Below, piece after piece: positions 23,758 to 35,030 of a DNA stretch of 64,000 nucleotides. The notes beneath the pieces are model-generated. The model was given only the letters and a program-made list of their open reading frames with translations, had not been told where the DNA came from and did not search any database. The stretch spans positions 10,200,501 to 10,264,500 of the forward strand of contig OX291557.1 in assembly GCA_946406115.1 (NCBI GenBank), read 5' to 3'. Both the position numbers and the translations under genes were made by a program. The stretch comes from Apoda limacodes (taxonomy: Eukaryota > Arthropoda > Insecta > Lepidoptera > Limacodidae). The first letter of the stretch is position 1. Each line of letters starts with the position of its first letter.

Positions 23758-25500
23758 GTCGCATTTAGTTAGGGTTACGTAGAATAAGAATTATTGTGAA
23801 TATCTAAAAAACTTATAAATACATTTTGTCTAAAATAATTATATTATTAAGCCTTACAATCCTAATTTTTAGGTTCCGTAGTCAACAAGTAACCCTTAAA
23901 TAGTTTCACCATGTCTGTCCGTCTGTCTGTCTTTCCGCGGCATAGCTCAGTGACCATTAGTGCTAGAAAGCTGTAATTTGGCATGGATAGGTATACCTAC
24001 ATACATATTAATTAGGCCGACGAAGTGGGAAAATAAAATTCGAAAAAATAGTTATTTATGAGATTAGTGCGGTAAGTTGGTTATTAGTCGAGGGCTTACC
24101 ATAGTCACTAGTTTGTAAATACCAATTCTGCACGAATGTCATACAACATTTTTCAACACATTTGCAAGAAAGAATTTAATCCTTAAAGTAAACAAAGATT
24201 TCAAAAACAGGGACGTGTAATTAACAAATATTTTTCATCTGGCGGGACATTTAGAAATTTTTCTACGTAAGCTGCAGTGAATACTTTAGTTTTTTTTTGC
24301 TTGTATAGCCATCTGACTGTCGTTTAAATAATATTTGTAACTTTATGTAGGTAAGTAGGTACTTTGATCAATCTATGTCACTGTTGGTTTTGAGAGTGCT
24401 TTTTATTTAACATCAAATATATTGGCCATAATGAGGACGACTTTATATTTCACACGTAATTCATTGAAATAAGCCATTAAAACATTTTCAGATAATGATT
24501 GAGTATTTCTTCGAGTTTTCCATCATATAAAATTATTGTAGGCCATTAAATAAAGCTCTCGCGATTTTGGCGGTAAGAGTCCATTATCTGCAATTTGCGC
24601 CTCATTTTAGATTTTAGGTGGAGAAGTTTCCATATTAATATCGGATAACTCGCTTGAACTCATTATTTTGTAAATAGATATCAGTCGGAATGTCGCAACA
24701 ATCTTTTTCTAAAATGAAAATGGCGCGCATTTGCAAAAGGTGGTAAAAATTAGAACTACATCTTTCGTCTTTTTTTTCTTTTAGTATTAAAGTGAATCAA
24801 ACGTATAGATCAAAAGTGCTTCAAAGGAGGTTCTTCCGAAATTAAAAAAAAACGGCGTCATACAACGGAGCATGCGGTAAAACAGGTACTTATGTGAGAG
24901 TACCTATTTTACCGCACGGTACGTTTTATGGTGCGTAATTTTGAACTTTCGAATAATGGATACAAGCTTCGCTTATTGAAAAAAATTTTTTGGTTACCTC
25001 CCCTATACACGTAAAGTGGGGATGACTTTTCTTGTCTACCTTATAGTGTGGGGTGTCGTTGGATAGCTCGTTTCAAAGTTCTTTCAATTTTTTGTCTCTT
25101 ATGCTCTGAAAATGGATCATAATTATCTAAAAAGCGGATGGAAAGTAGTAAATGTTGGCCCTATGGCCGAGAAGTAAACAAAGAAAGAATTTGGCACAGT
25201 CAGTCATCTACGAGTATACACGCCACACTTCGATTAATACTAGATAATATATTTATTCTTAACTTGATTGTAGATTTTTTGTTTGTGATGTTATTAATGA
25301 TACCTGGTTAGACAAAATACGAGTATGTGGTTTAATACTATCGGAAAACCGCGTTAAATTAATAATGGCAAATTAAAAAAAATTATAATAGTAAGTTCTT
25401 TTATTTATTAATCTATCACTAAATACAACTCAAAAATACTTGAAAAATGTTGCGTGTAAAAAGAGAAAAAAAGGGCGGGAAAGTTTGGTGAAAGTGCAAA
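23758..25500. other. Gene-free stretch with repeat fragments
   Basis: 'ggttccgtagtcaacaagtaaccc' and 'tgtctgtccgtctgtctgtc' at 23873-23930 belong to the GTTCCGTA repeat family. 'agttagggttacgtag' (23767) also occurs near 41403. A hairpin at 24874-24915 is listed separately. No supported gene. Confidence 0.35.
24874..24915. repeat. 42-bp imperfect palindrome
   Basis: GCGGTAAAACAGGTACT and AGTACCTATTTTACCGC are inverted copies with one mismatch over 17 bp, around an 8-nt loop (TATGTGAG). No associated ORF. Confidence 0.6.
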
Positions 25501-25542
25501 TTCAAAGGAAGTTGAAGCAAATTATATTTTATACCTAATAAA

Positions 25543-25650
25543 ATGAGTTCATCAAGTGATTCTGAAATGAATTTAACGCCTGATTTAATTAGAAAAGAGT
25601 CTTAAGCTGTTATGGAAAACCTTTTATCAAAGGATAGGTACTTGAATTTG
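25543..25650 (+). pseudogene. Short broken ORF resembling the start of a recombinase-like protein
   Basis: ATG at 25543 opens MSSSSDSEMNLTPDLIRKES, then TAA at 25603-25605, and the same frame continues AVMENLLSKDR. The TAA would be a Gln codon after one C-to-T change. The composition and the ENLL-S-K block remind me, from memory only, of the first residues of eukaryotic tyrosine-recombinase-like (Crypton-type) proteins, which often read ...LLPxKSK.... The reading then fails at GATAG|GTACTT, which could be a donor site. No downstream recombinase sequence was found. Confidence 0.2.
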
Positions 25651-26359
25651 TTTTTGTATTAGACTTGTTTTTACTTTCCTCATATTCGGAATAAAAAGTA
25701 GAGTGTTAATTTCGGGTGAAAAGCCCATTTCAGTGACAAACTATAGGCTATAAATATAAATATCTTGTCAGAACTGCGTGCCTTTATCCTGGTGTGGCAG
25801 ATAACCGCCCCTAGTCTATTTAGCTAGTTTGTGTGTTAATTTGGGGGTAGCCTATGACGTCTGGTTTGCGAGTATTTTGCTATCGCGAAGAAAAGATGTA
25901 AGAGGGCGCCTCATCCGCCGTGTGTTAATGATTTGCAAATGATTAATGATTAAAAACTTTTTAGTGCTTACTTTAAGTTATAATAAGTGCTGTCAGTGCC
26001 TTACAAATAATGATGCGCAAACAGACTCCTTTGTTCGTTAAAGTCTTATGATTTTTAGGCTTTCACATCATGTGTATATTATTTAAATAACTACTGTACT
26101 ATTACTTTATTTTTACATTATTTGGTGTTGCATAAAAATCAGACCAAATTTAATGCTTGTCTCTAAATGTAAGTAGGTAATAGTAGGTATATATATACAC
26201 ACATCCCAAAGAATATATATATGTATGTATTTATACCTACATATGTGTCGTTTTCAAGCCACAAATTTCACAATGATTGAAGTTGTGGGATAAAATAATA
26301 ATAATGGAGTCGTATTTAATGCAGCGAATGTTGAAATCATTGACGTACATTCAATCTTT

Positions 26360-26772
26360 GCCGTTTAGGAGATCAGTGACACCGACTGCAGTGCCATCTA
26401 CCGGATCTAATTGTATTATCAAACCTTCCAGGAACCCACTCGCAAGTACACAAAAAATATCATTAACATCTTCCCTGCGGTTTAGGAGAAGATCAGTGAC
26501 ACACCGACTGCAGCACCATCTACCGGGTCTAATTGTGTTTTCAAAACTTGCAGGCGTTTAGGAGGAGTTAGGAGACAAACACACTTACAGAAGAATGCTA
26601 CGTAGCAAAGAAACCAATTCACACTTGACGTTTTCAAGTAGCCTATGTACTCAGAATATCTCCATGCCAAATTTCATCTCAATCCGTAAGTACAGTGCTC
26701 TAAGCATAAAGAGGTAACAGACATATAGACAGACAGACAGAGTTACTTTCGCATTGATAATATTAGTATGGA
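26360..26772 (-). mobile_element. Helitron-like element, minus strand, with internal duplication
   Basis: The minus-strand 5' end is A|TCCATACTAATATTATCAATG at 26772, followed by a (CTGT)n tract. Downstream the element carries GATCAGTGAC-ACCGACTGCAG segments twice (26371 and 26491, 120 bp apart), related to 14860-15015. No clear CTAG 3' end was found, so the copy is truncated. Confidence 0.5.
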
Positions 26773-29140
26773 TGTACGTACATATATATATTTGACGCAA
26801 GGCACAATATAAGTTGCCGCACTCGACCAAACAGAATAGTTTTAGAACAAAAATAAAATCAAAATAAAAAAGTCTATACTGAAATACTAGTGCTAGGTTA
26901 GGTAAGGTTTGGTTGTGTCATTTTTCCCGAGCGGAGCGAGTTTTTCTTAAAATCCGTGGTTTTATTATAAAATAACTGAATTGATGAATAACTAACCCAA
27001 CTACTCCGAAAACTACGCTGCGGGCGTTCACTAGAATTGTATAATAATTAATTTCAAAACGTTCTTATACAAGGACTGGTTTGCGTCAGACAAAGTTTTG
27101 TAGTAACGTGAATAAAAAGAAATGAAATGATTTTCTTGGTATAGGTAGTTGGCCCGACACCAATAAAACTGATCAACACGAACGGTCGAATGTCAGTCAC
27201 AAAAAAAGATAGAGGCTCCCGGAGCGAGGTGCGACCAGCAACATTATTTACATTTTTTCTAACCCTGCGTCTGGGTAAAGTGGTGTCGAATTACTGTCTT
27301 GGAATGTTTAGTGGCTAGTAAGAAACGTGCGTTTCGAATTCTCTAACTGACTTTATTGTGATGCGTAAAAGGGGTTGATAGGAAAAAATAAATGTTATGG
27401 AAAGCTTGTTAGAGCCACGTACTTATTCAAAGAACCATCTCTAATCTTAAGCTTATGAAACTGTTTGTTTGCCAACAATTACAAACAACAAGTTAAAATT
27501 GTCAGCGAATTTCCTTTCTTTGTGGTGCTTTACGTCAAGTAAGGAACTCACATGCCACATTTCAAGTTTCTAGACCTAGCGGTTTTCTTTAATAACATTT
27601 TCCCACGACTTCGTCTACGTGCACTTTTGAAAAAGTTTTTAAAAACGGGGATACCTTCCTATTTATGCATTAGCTTTAAAATTGATGAATTTTGATGCAG
27701 TTTTTCAAACCCTAAAAACGCATATCTTATTTCTTTAGAGGATGAATTTTGCAACATCCTGTACTAGTGAAGACATTCGTTAAGTAAGGAACGCACATGA
27801 CAAATTTCTATATGCAAACATTCGTTGGGTTTACGTTACGTTGTACGGAACCTTAGAATTTTGGGAATAAATTAATGAAGTATCATCTTCTTGCGACTAA
27901 GTCCACGTGGACTTTTTTTTTAAAAAAGCTTAATTTAACGGATTACGGTTTTTCAAAATCATTTTCCAAAATACTATTCAAATGCAATTTGCACATTTCA
28001 AATTTCTAGCCTCAGCTAGGTACTACTATTAAATTATTCTATGCCTCAGCGGTTCGGGCTGTGCGTTGATGTGCCATTGAATAAGTCACTCAGTCAGTTT
28101 CTTTTTTTTTATTTGTATATACAGATATCTAATGTGGATAAAAACTTACCTACATGCATATGACTAAAATTTGTGACGTGTCAAGTGTAAGTATCAATAA
28201 ATAATTTGAGTACTATCAATTATTGTAGATCCACTAACGAGCAAAACTAACTAGTCACTTTAAACAACGATAGGTATTTCATAAACTAGTAAAGATAGCT
28301 GCATGGAAAAAAAAATATATTAAGAAAAGTATTATTTTACACATAAATAATTAAACTTGCTTCAATGTTCTTTTGACTTCATAAAGCTATCATAAGTTGT
28401 TTAGGAAATATTATCGTCTATGTAAGCTACTATTATTTATGCTCGTCAATGTACGTACAGTTCATTACGCTACGTACAAACTTTCACTTTTAAACCCACA
28501 TAAAAAATACAAATATAGTAAACAAAACTTTTTTAGATATAACATCTAAGTTGCAATTAAGTAAATTATATTCAACTTAGTAGTTTTATCGATATCACAA
28601 CATAAAAAACAATTAGTGAAGGCTCTATTCAAAAGCCTCTTGAAAATACTATTTACAAGATCCTTACACAAAAACAATTTTCGGTTCGGGTATGTTTTTT
28701 TTATCTATTGTACTGGGATGACAATGGGTCCAAATGGTTTCGGTCGTATTCTTTTGAGATAAATTTATTTTTGATGAAGTGCAAAAGTCGGACTAGTCTT
28801 TTGACAGTTTTTCGGTAAATTTGTGATTTTGACACAATGTGTGCACAATGGTTCGTGAAGGGTGTTGCTCACATGGGCCCAATATGTCCATTGTCCCTTG
28901 GAACCGTCTAATAGATGTTGGTGTGAGAACACTTTTATTTTATTTTTCTTGCCTACATAATTCTATGCGTTACCAAATATTTATTTAGATTTTTATTCTC
29001 ACGATATAATAACAAGTACTAACATTTGATAAACATTAGTGTTATGTAATTTGATTTATCCATATCACAGTTTAAGGTTTATAACATAAAGTCGGTGTAA
29101 CTTGATTTGTGTTATATATTTTGTTCTGTTTTTTTATTAT
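26773..29140. other. Gene-free stretch with a decayed dispersed repeat
   Basis: 'ttcccacgacttcgtctacgtgcac' at about 27601, variants near 27893 and 30888, and two similar 'aagtaaggaac(t/g)cacatg' segments (27538, 27783) indicate an old repeat family. No supported gene. Confidence 0.3.
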
Positions 29141-29150
29141 TTCCTTTCAG

Positions 29151-29260
29151 TCCTTTTTAAAATAATTGCAACCTTGCGTTTTAAAGATCGAACTATAAAC
29201 GAGATCGAACCAAAAGAATTTTTAGAAGAACGACAAATGAGCGAAAAGAGCTTAAAGTAA
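29151..29260 (+). CDS. Candidate 3'-terminal exon, unknown gene
   Basis: A strong acceptor (a T-rich tract ending TTATTTCCTTTCAG at 29150) precedes a phase-2 frame encoding LFKIIATLRFKDRTINEIEP, then KEFLEERQMSEKSLK and TAA at 29258-29260. An AATAAA lies about 50 bp downstream. The charged composition is unlike the surrounding AT-rich noise. No upstream exon or known domain was identified, so the call rests only on splice site, frame and poly(A) context. Confidence 0.25.
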
Positions 29261-29607
29261 ATTTGAGCATATTAAGATAAAAGTATTTAGTTTTGTGTGT
29301 CCAAATAATAAACTCGTAGCGTGTAGGTACTGTGACCCAAAGAAACCTAAAACAGCATAGGTAGGTAACCTCCTAAGTTAGGCATGTTTATGATACAAAT
29401 AAGAATATATAGATAGATAGCATATCAAATAAAGAGAATAATAATAATATAATAATCATCCGACTTGGCAGAATATAAAAAAAATGCTTAAATATACAAT
29501 GCTTGGTGATTCCTATAGCCCAGCGTCTTTTCAAAGATCTGTCGAAACGCTTGGTCTCCATTTCACATGACCGAAGAGCTGGCGAATATTTTGGTCAACG
29601 TATAAGC

Positions 29608-29792
29608 ATTGCCGTACTGGGACCTTATTGGAAACAGTCTCAAGCTATTCGGACACTGTAATTCGAGAGAAAAATGTATGCAAGTACATTCACGGGTTTT
29701 GAGAGATAAGTCAGACTTCCATACATTTTAGTCTGGAATTCTAGAGTCCGAGTAGCTCGAGACTGTTCCCAATAAGGTCCCAGTGTGGCAAT
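29608..29792. mobile_element. MITE (GGAACAGTCTCGAGCTA family), full-length copy
   Basis: The arms run from ATTGCC at 29608 to GGCAAT at 29792. CTGGGACCTTATTGGAAACA on the left and its inverse TGTTCCCAATAAGGTCCCAG on the right match at 19 of 20 positions. The pairing continues through TCTCAAGCTATTCGG / CCGAGTAGCTCGAGA. About 185 bp in total. Related copies lie at 13402 and 36783. No coding capacity. Confidence 0.7.
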
Positions 29793-32285
29793 ACCGCCAT
29801 CCTTTTAACCAGTTGCCGACTGGCAGCAACTGAGATGGGTTTTTTTTTATAATTAGGTACTTTTTTATTTTTAGTTGTTTATTTATATAACCTAATATTA
29901 GTATTTTTGTTATTTTTGTCACTTTAATTTTTAACGTAATGTGTATGTTTGTTATTTACTTTTAGAATTAATAAGAGATATCTTTAATCTATAAAAATGT
30001 ATATTTGTCGACAACCACAAAAGGACTATTCCTAACAATAGGAATAAATTTACTGCATTCGACATTATTATTTTTCATGTTCCATATTTATAGAACTATC
30101 TAAATTGAAAAGGCAATGATTAAAATAAGTCTATTGTTGAAGGCAATTTGCTGCAGAAGATATCTGATTGAATGCTTACACAAATGGTTTATTAAAACCT
30201 GTTGTTTGTACAATTTTAGGTACTATTTATCTCTACTAAGTTACTTACCTTTTTTAATGAAATATTTATACTTTTTTGCCAGTTAAAAGAATGTACTTAT
30301 AGGTACAAAAGCACAAAGCCGCTGTTTGCTGCTGAAATTACATCATACATTTTCCAAAAAAAAAAACTAACGAACGACAAATTGAAATGGGTTAAGAACT
30401 TGCTAAAGACGCCCGGTGAAAAATGATTCCTCGTTTCAATGCATGGAGAGCTACCTCTTCATTTGATGTACAATACTTAGAAACTAATTAAAACAATAAT
30501 GAAATTATGTATTGAATAATTTAGTACTAATAGCTTAAGTAAATACATAATATATATGTAATTGTGGATTATTTTTATCCGACTGCTTCTGAGCAGAAGG
30601 AATTGTTATGTTTTGTACTCGAAAGATGAGACAGCTATGACAGAACAGAAACAAATCATCCGATGACATTCACAGTATACCACATCAGTATACCAGGAAT
30701 CTCTCCCAGGTAGAACACTTCGAAGTCATTACGTTACAACACCACACTTGACATTGTATTCAATTTTCTGCGCGTACCTTTGAATAACCGAAACTATTGG
30801 CATTCATTGCTAAGCGCCACCTCCCACAAAGCATTGTGTTTTTGAAGATCCTTCTTTTCTTTACATAATATGACTATACAGCTTATTCCCACAACTACGT
30901 CTGCGTAGACTTATGATATCTTATGACTTCTCAAACTATAATTTATAATATGAAATATCACAGCAACAATTATCTAAATTATCACTAATAATATTATCTC
31001 TTAATGGTTCTAGTATTTGCTACCACGCTTATATTAGCATGTATACACGAAGTTTGTTTGCCTTCTAATATATTTGTTCTTATACGTTAACTTATTATCG
31101 CATATAGGTTCAAGTTACCTACCGGCACTGAAGCTTAGGTGTTCTAAAAAAGTGTTGCAAAGGTGTAAACTCGCTTAAGAGTACGTACCCTGGTAAGCTT
31201 TAATTATAATTTCCCACAAAAAGCAATATAGATCCATTACAAGTAAAATATGCTAACAAGAGTAACAAATAAAACTAAACGTACTGGAAATCCTTTGCAC
31301 TTGTTACTTGGATTTATAAGGATTTATATGTTTACTTTGTGGATCAATTATAAGTAAATTAGTTATTTAGTGGCTTATTCCAAAAGTAAGTGTACATGGA
31401 TAAACCGTAGGCCGTTATAATCTTAACACATTTATAAGGTATTTATGTAATATAATTAGTATCCAAAATGATTTTCATAACCTTAATGTAAAAATAAGCT
31501 ATTTAAAAAAGTGCGGAGCCCTAATTTCTAACAATGTGGCGATCCTTTGATTCTGATGCATACCATTATTAAACCAAGTACTCCTGTAATGGTATAGTAG
31601 TGTACTTCAAAATGCTAGCTCTTAAAAAATTTGACTTTTCATTGTTAGTTTAGTCAACAAGTGCTTTTTTATTTTACTTTTTTTAGCAATCTCGGAAAAA
31701 TATTAACGAGGTTTTATTTGATTCGGAATCGCGTCTAGATGATTTTTCAAAAAAAAAATAAGATCTGCTCGAAAAAATTGCAAAAGCTATACACAAGGTT
31801 TTGGTTTTTTCAAATATCTCAAAAACTAATCAAGATTTTTGAAATCTAAAGAAAGATTCGGAAAGAGGACGGAATTTCCAAACAAAAAGTCTACTCCTGG
31901 AACTGTAGGGCCATAAATTATAAATTTTCCCAAAGGGGTGAAAATACGGCTGTAAACAACTCTGGCTTGTGCAAGCAGCGCCTAATTCGGACACTAATAA
32001 TAAAATGTATTTAAACATATTAAATATGAAAAATATTCAGGTACTAACTGGATAATTTTTATAAATAGATTAATAAACAATAAAAATTAAATAATCCGCA
32101 GGGAGGGCACAGCGAGTACTCGCTCGAATAAGCCGCCACAATAATTAAAGCGATGCATAGCGAGTAACTGGGGAAGTACCTCCGTCTTACAGAAAACCGT
32201 GACCATAATAACGCTAACATTGAGTAGTTATGGTTTCTGGCGGTGAATAAGGTTGCTAGAGCTCTTTGAGGATTCGCTGCGCGGA
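29793..32285. other. Gene-free stretch, nothing recognised
   Basis: AT-rich sequence. No ORF with a domain and no clear repeat ends were found. Confidence 0.35.
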
Positions 32286-33262
32286 CAGCGAAGGACCGGC
32301 TATGCTCGTTGCCGTCATTGCTCGGCGTAGACAAGGCGTGCTGGTACGGCGGTCAGGGAGACCAGATAAAAGGCTGCTTACATTACTTAATTGGTGGCTG
32401 AACACTGAAAATAGTAGTCGTGCCGGAGAAGGAGACCGGAGTGGACCCGGCTACTACAACAGAGGGGGATCAGGGGCCCCTTCACCCTGCCCTATATTAC
32501 CCTGCCAGCAAGGGTATTATCTGTGACGAGCTTCGGCAGTTCTAGTACCGCACCTTTTATCCTCTAAGCTGTCTGTGCAGTGAATCCTTACCTTTAGTCT
32601 AAGTAACTTTTTTAATGATGGGCAAAATAACTAGAAAGAAGAAAGTTTATACAGCGGCTACTTCATCCATATTCAATGTAGATTTTGCAATATCAGGGGT
32701 ATTCCCGCCAATCTTAACGCAGTTCACCATCACCTTGAAACTGCGCAGCCGACCATTCTGTTTTTAACGGAAATATCCTGCCCGGCCAATAAATCATACC
32801 TTTAAAACCCTAGGCTACAAATTCGAGCACAATTTTGTGAGTCGTGTCGGTGTATGTACGTTCGTTCGTGATATTGTGGTGCACGTAGATCACCCGGTCA
32901 CATTCATATCTATGCGTGCCTATACAGGTCTCATAGCGGTGACACGGACGTAACTCGACTCTTCATGCTCCTGAGTTTGACAACTGACAAGTTCTAGTAT
33001 ATATAATAACCCACAGCTTTGACGCCCACCTTTGTGAGTGGCTCAGTTCTCGAACCAATAACTATGCAGGGATATATGCTCATGAATTTGCTCTGACCGA
33101 TGGATTCTATCAGCTGGTACTTTATCTAACGAGAATATCAGATTTAGAGGACCATACGAGCACCTTACTGGACCTTGTGCTGATTACACGTATACGGACG
33201 GATATTCCGTCTGAGTGGGTGCGCCTCTTGGCTCCTCGGACCACTGTCTCGTTCGGATTTAA

Positions 33263-33889
33263 ATGTCATGCACACAACTCGATACATCTGGGCCAACTAA
33301 TTGGCATCGTGTGTGGCACCACCACTCGGCAGACTGGGATGGGTCCCCCTTTGGGGATGGATTGCGGGAATTTTACGCATCTAACCCGTGGAGGCAGCTC
33401 TGCTTTAGCGTAGAAGACCCTGAACTCTGCGCAGCCGCAGTCACTGAGACAATCCTCGCTGGTATGGAATGTTTTATTCCTAACCTGCGAATAGCTGCCG
33501 GCGTCAAAATACGACCGTGGTTGAATAGGTCCTGCAGAGAAGCTAAAATTCCTAATCAAACTGCGTATGAGGCTTGGACCACGGCTCGTAATTATAGGGA
33601 TTGGAATATTTCTGAGTTTAAAAGCAATTTAAATGCTGCCTCGAGGTTCAGTAAGAAAGCAACTGCCAAAGCTAAATTCCAATTCATCGGCAAAATAGGT
33701 GGGCGACTTGCGAGCTATCCCTCTGGGAATCGTGCTTTCTGGTCGCTTGGTAAAATTGCCGAAGGGTACTTATGCCAGTCGTCGTTACCACCACTGCGAA
33801 AGACCGATGGTGACTTTGCCCATATTGCAAAAGAGAAAGCCAATCTATTGGACAGTCTCTTTGCCTTCAACTCGAATATGAAGACGTAG
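33263..33889 (+). pseudogene. LINE ORF2 linker between endonuclease and reverse transcriptase
   Basis: The 208-codon frame contains VWHHHSADWDGSPFGDGLREF, PWLNRSCREAKIPNQTAYEAW, NAASRFSKKATAKAKFQFIG and YPSGNRAFWSLGKIAEG, then PPLRKTDGDFAHIAKEKANLL. This is the region between endonuclease and RT domain in the CR1-like LINE group (family assignment from memory). It is the longest intact frame of the broken element at 32290-34790. The ATG at 33263 is internal and not a true start. Confidence 0.6.
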
Positions 33890-34020
33890 GCGCTGTACCA
33901 CCTACTATACCGTGGTGCGGTAAGACCATGCCGGAAATCTCCATAACATAACGGGAGTTCCGGCAAGTGTTGCTTTCTCTAAACGTTCATAAGTAGAGTG
34001 AGCCAGACGGTATACCAGCA

Positions 34021-34570
34021 GTGGTGCTTAAACAGAGTGCTCCAGAGTTATGTCCTGTACTCACGCGCCTCTTCGCGCTTTCCTACCACACTAGGCAATT
34101 TCCCTTTTTTGGAAGACTGCGAATTTGCACCCGGTGTCCAAAAAGGGCGATAGATTACATCAAGACACAGCTTCTAAGATACCTAGAAAAACATGTCCTG
34201 GTCAGCGACCGTCAATATGGATTTCGCCACGGTTGCTCGACTGCTAAATTTCTAGTGTATCTCACACACTGATGGGCACTAGCCATTGGGAGTCAGGGGG
34301 AGGCATTTACATGTAGCCTGATCGCGTCTGGCACCGGGGTCTTCTATCGAATTTGCCATCTTACGGAGTGCCCGAGGGTTTGTGGAAATGGGTGGGTTTT
34401 TGTCCGGCAGACGCATACCGTAGTTGACGGTAGTTGCTCTGACAGCATGGACATTTATGCTGGTGTCCCGCAAGGCTCTGTGCTCTCTCCTACGCTGTTT
34501 CTACTGCAAATCAATGACATGTAGGATATCAACAATATACATTGCTATGCAGATGACGGTACGCTTATTA
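34021..34570 (+). pseudogene. LINE ORF2 reverse-transcriptase domain, frameshifted
   Basis: VVLKQSAPELCPVLTRLFAL (RT motif 0/1 region), then LLRYLEKHVLVSDRQYGFRH and CSTAKFLVYLTH, stop, and continue in other frames as LPSYGVPEG-LWKWVGFLSG, AGVPQGSVLSPTLFLLQIND and CYADDG. The catalytic YADD is present, but at least three frame breaks separate the blocks. Confidence 0.6.
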
Positions 34571-34790
34571 CACGGGTCGTGCAAGCATCGCTCGTTCCGT
34601 TGTGGAGGAAAAACGTAAAGAACTTTCGAGACTACTCTGTCCAACGTCGCTGATTGGGGACGGGAAAACTTGATGCGATTCAACCCTACAAAGAGATAAG
34701 TCTGCACGTTCCCCGCTAAGAAAACCCCATTTACTGTGTTCCCACAATTCCAGAACATCCCCTCTCTACTCCAAGAGCATTGAGACAACA

Positions 34791-35030
34791 AACGCGATTA
34801 TTTTGCTCGTTTTTGCTCGACAACGGCAACTGGTAGACGCTTAAAATATTCACAGAATATTCAGTTATGTATTCACTTTATAAATAAATTAAATTAAATT
34901 AAAATCAAACAAATATTTATTTAATGGCTCCCATACAACAAACGTGATTTTTTTGCCGTTTTTATAAATAATGGTATCGAACCCTTCGTGTCTGACTCGC
35001 ACTTTGCCGATTTCTTTTCTTTTATGAAGC
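34791..35030 (-). repeat. GTTCCGTA-family fragment, minus strand
   Basis: 'tatcgaacccttcgtgtctgactcgcactttgccgattt' (34976-35014) is the inverse of the TCGGCCAAGTGCGAGTCGGA end. The preceding 'gctcccatacaacaaacgtgattttttt' resembles the interior at about 17860-17895. It abuts the truncated LINE. Confidence 0.45.

Larger units (their letters stand above)
32290..34790 (+). mobile_element. CR1-like LINE, long but broken copy
   Basis: Collinear pieces of one non-LTR retrotransposon ORF2 occur in order. The endonuclease start is FNVDFCNIRGIPANLNAVHH and FLTEISCP (about 32668-32785). The endonuclease end is at about 33040-33250 (TLLDLVLITRIRTD). The linker region is the frame 33263-33889. RT motifs are RQYGFRHGCSTA (34209-34250), GVPQGSVLSPTLF in shifted frames (34460-34500) and CYADDGT (34542-34562). 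Frameshifts and stops are frequent and the copy ends near 34790, without the C-terminal tail or 3' UTR. The GC-richer segment 32290-32530 is probably its 5' region. Confidence 0.7.

Noticed and set aside
32266..32526. 86-codon ORF as a separate gene
   Set aside because: It fits the 5' region of the broken LINE that starts near 32290 and has no domain of its own.
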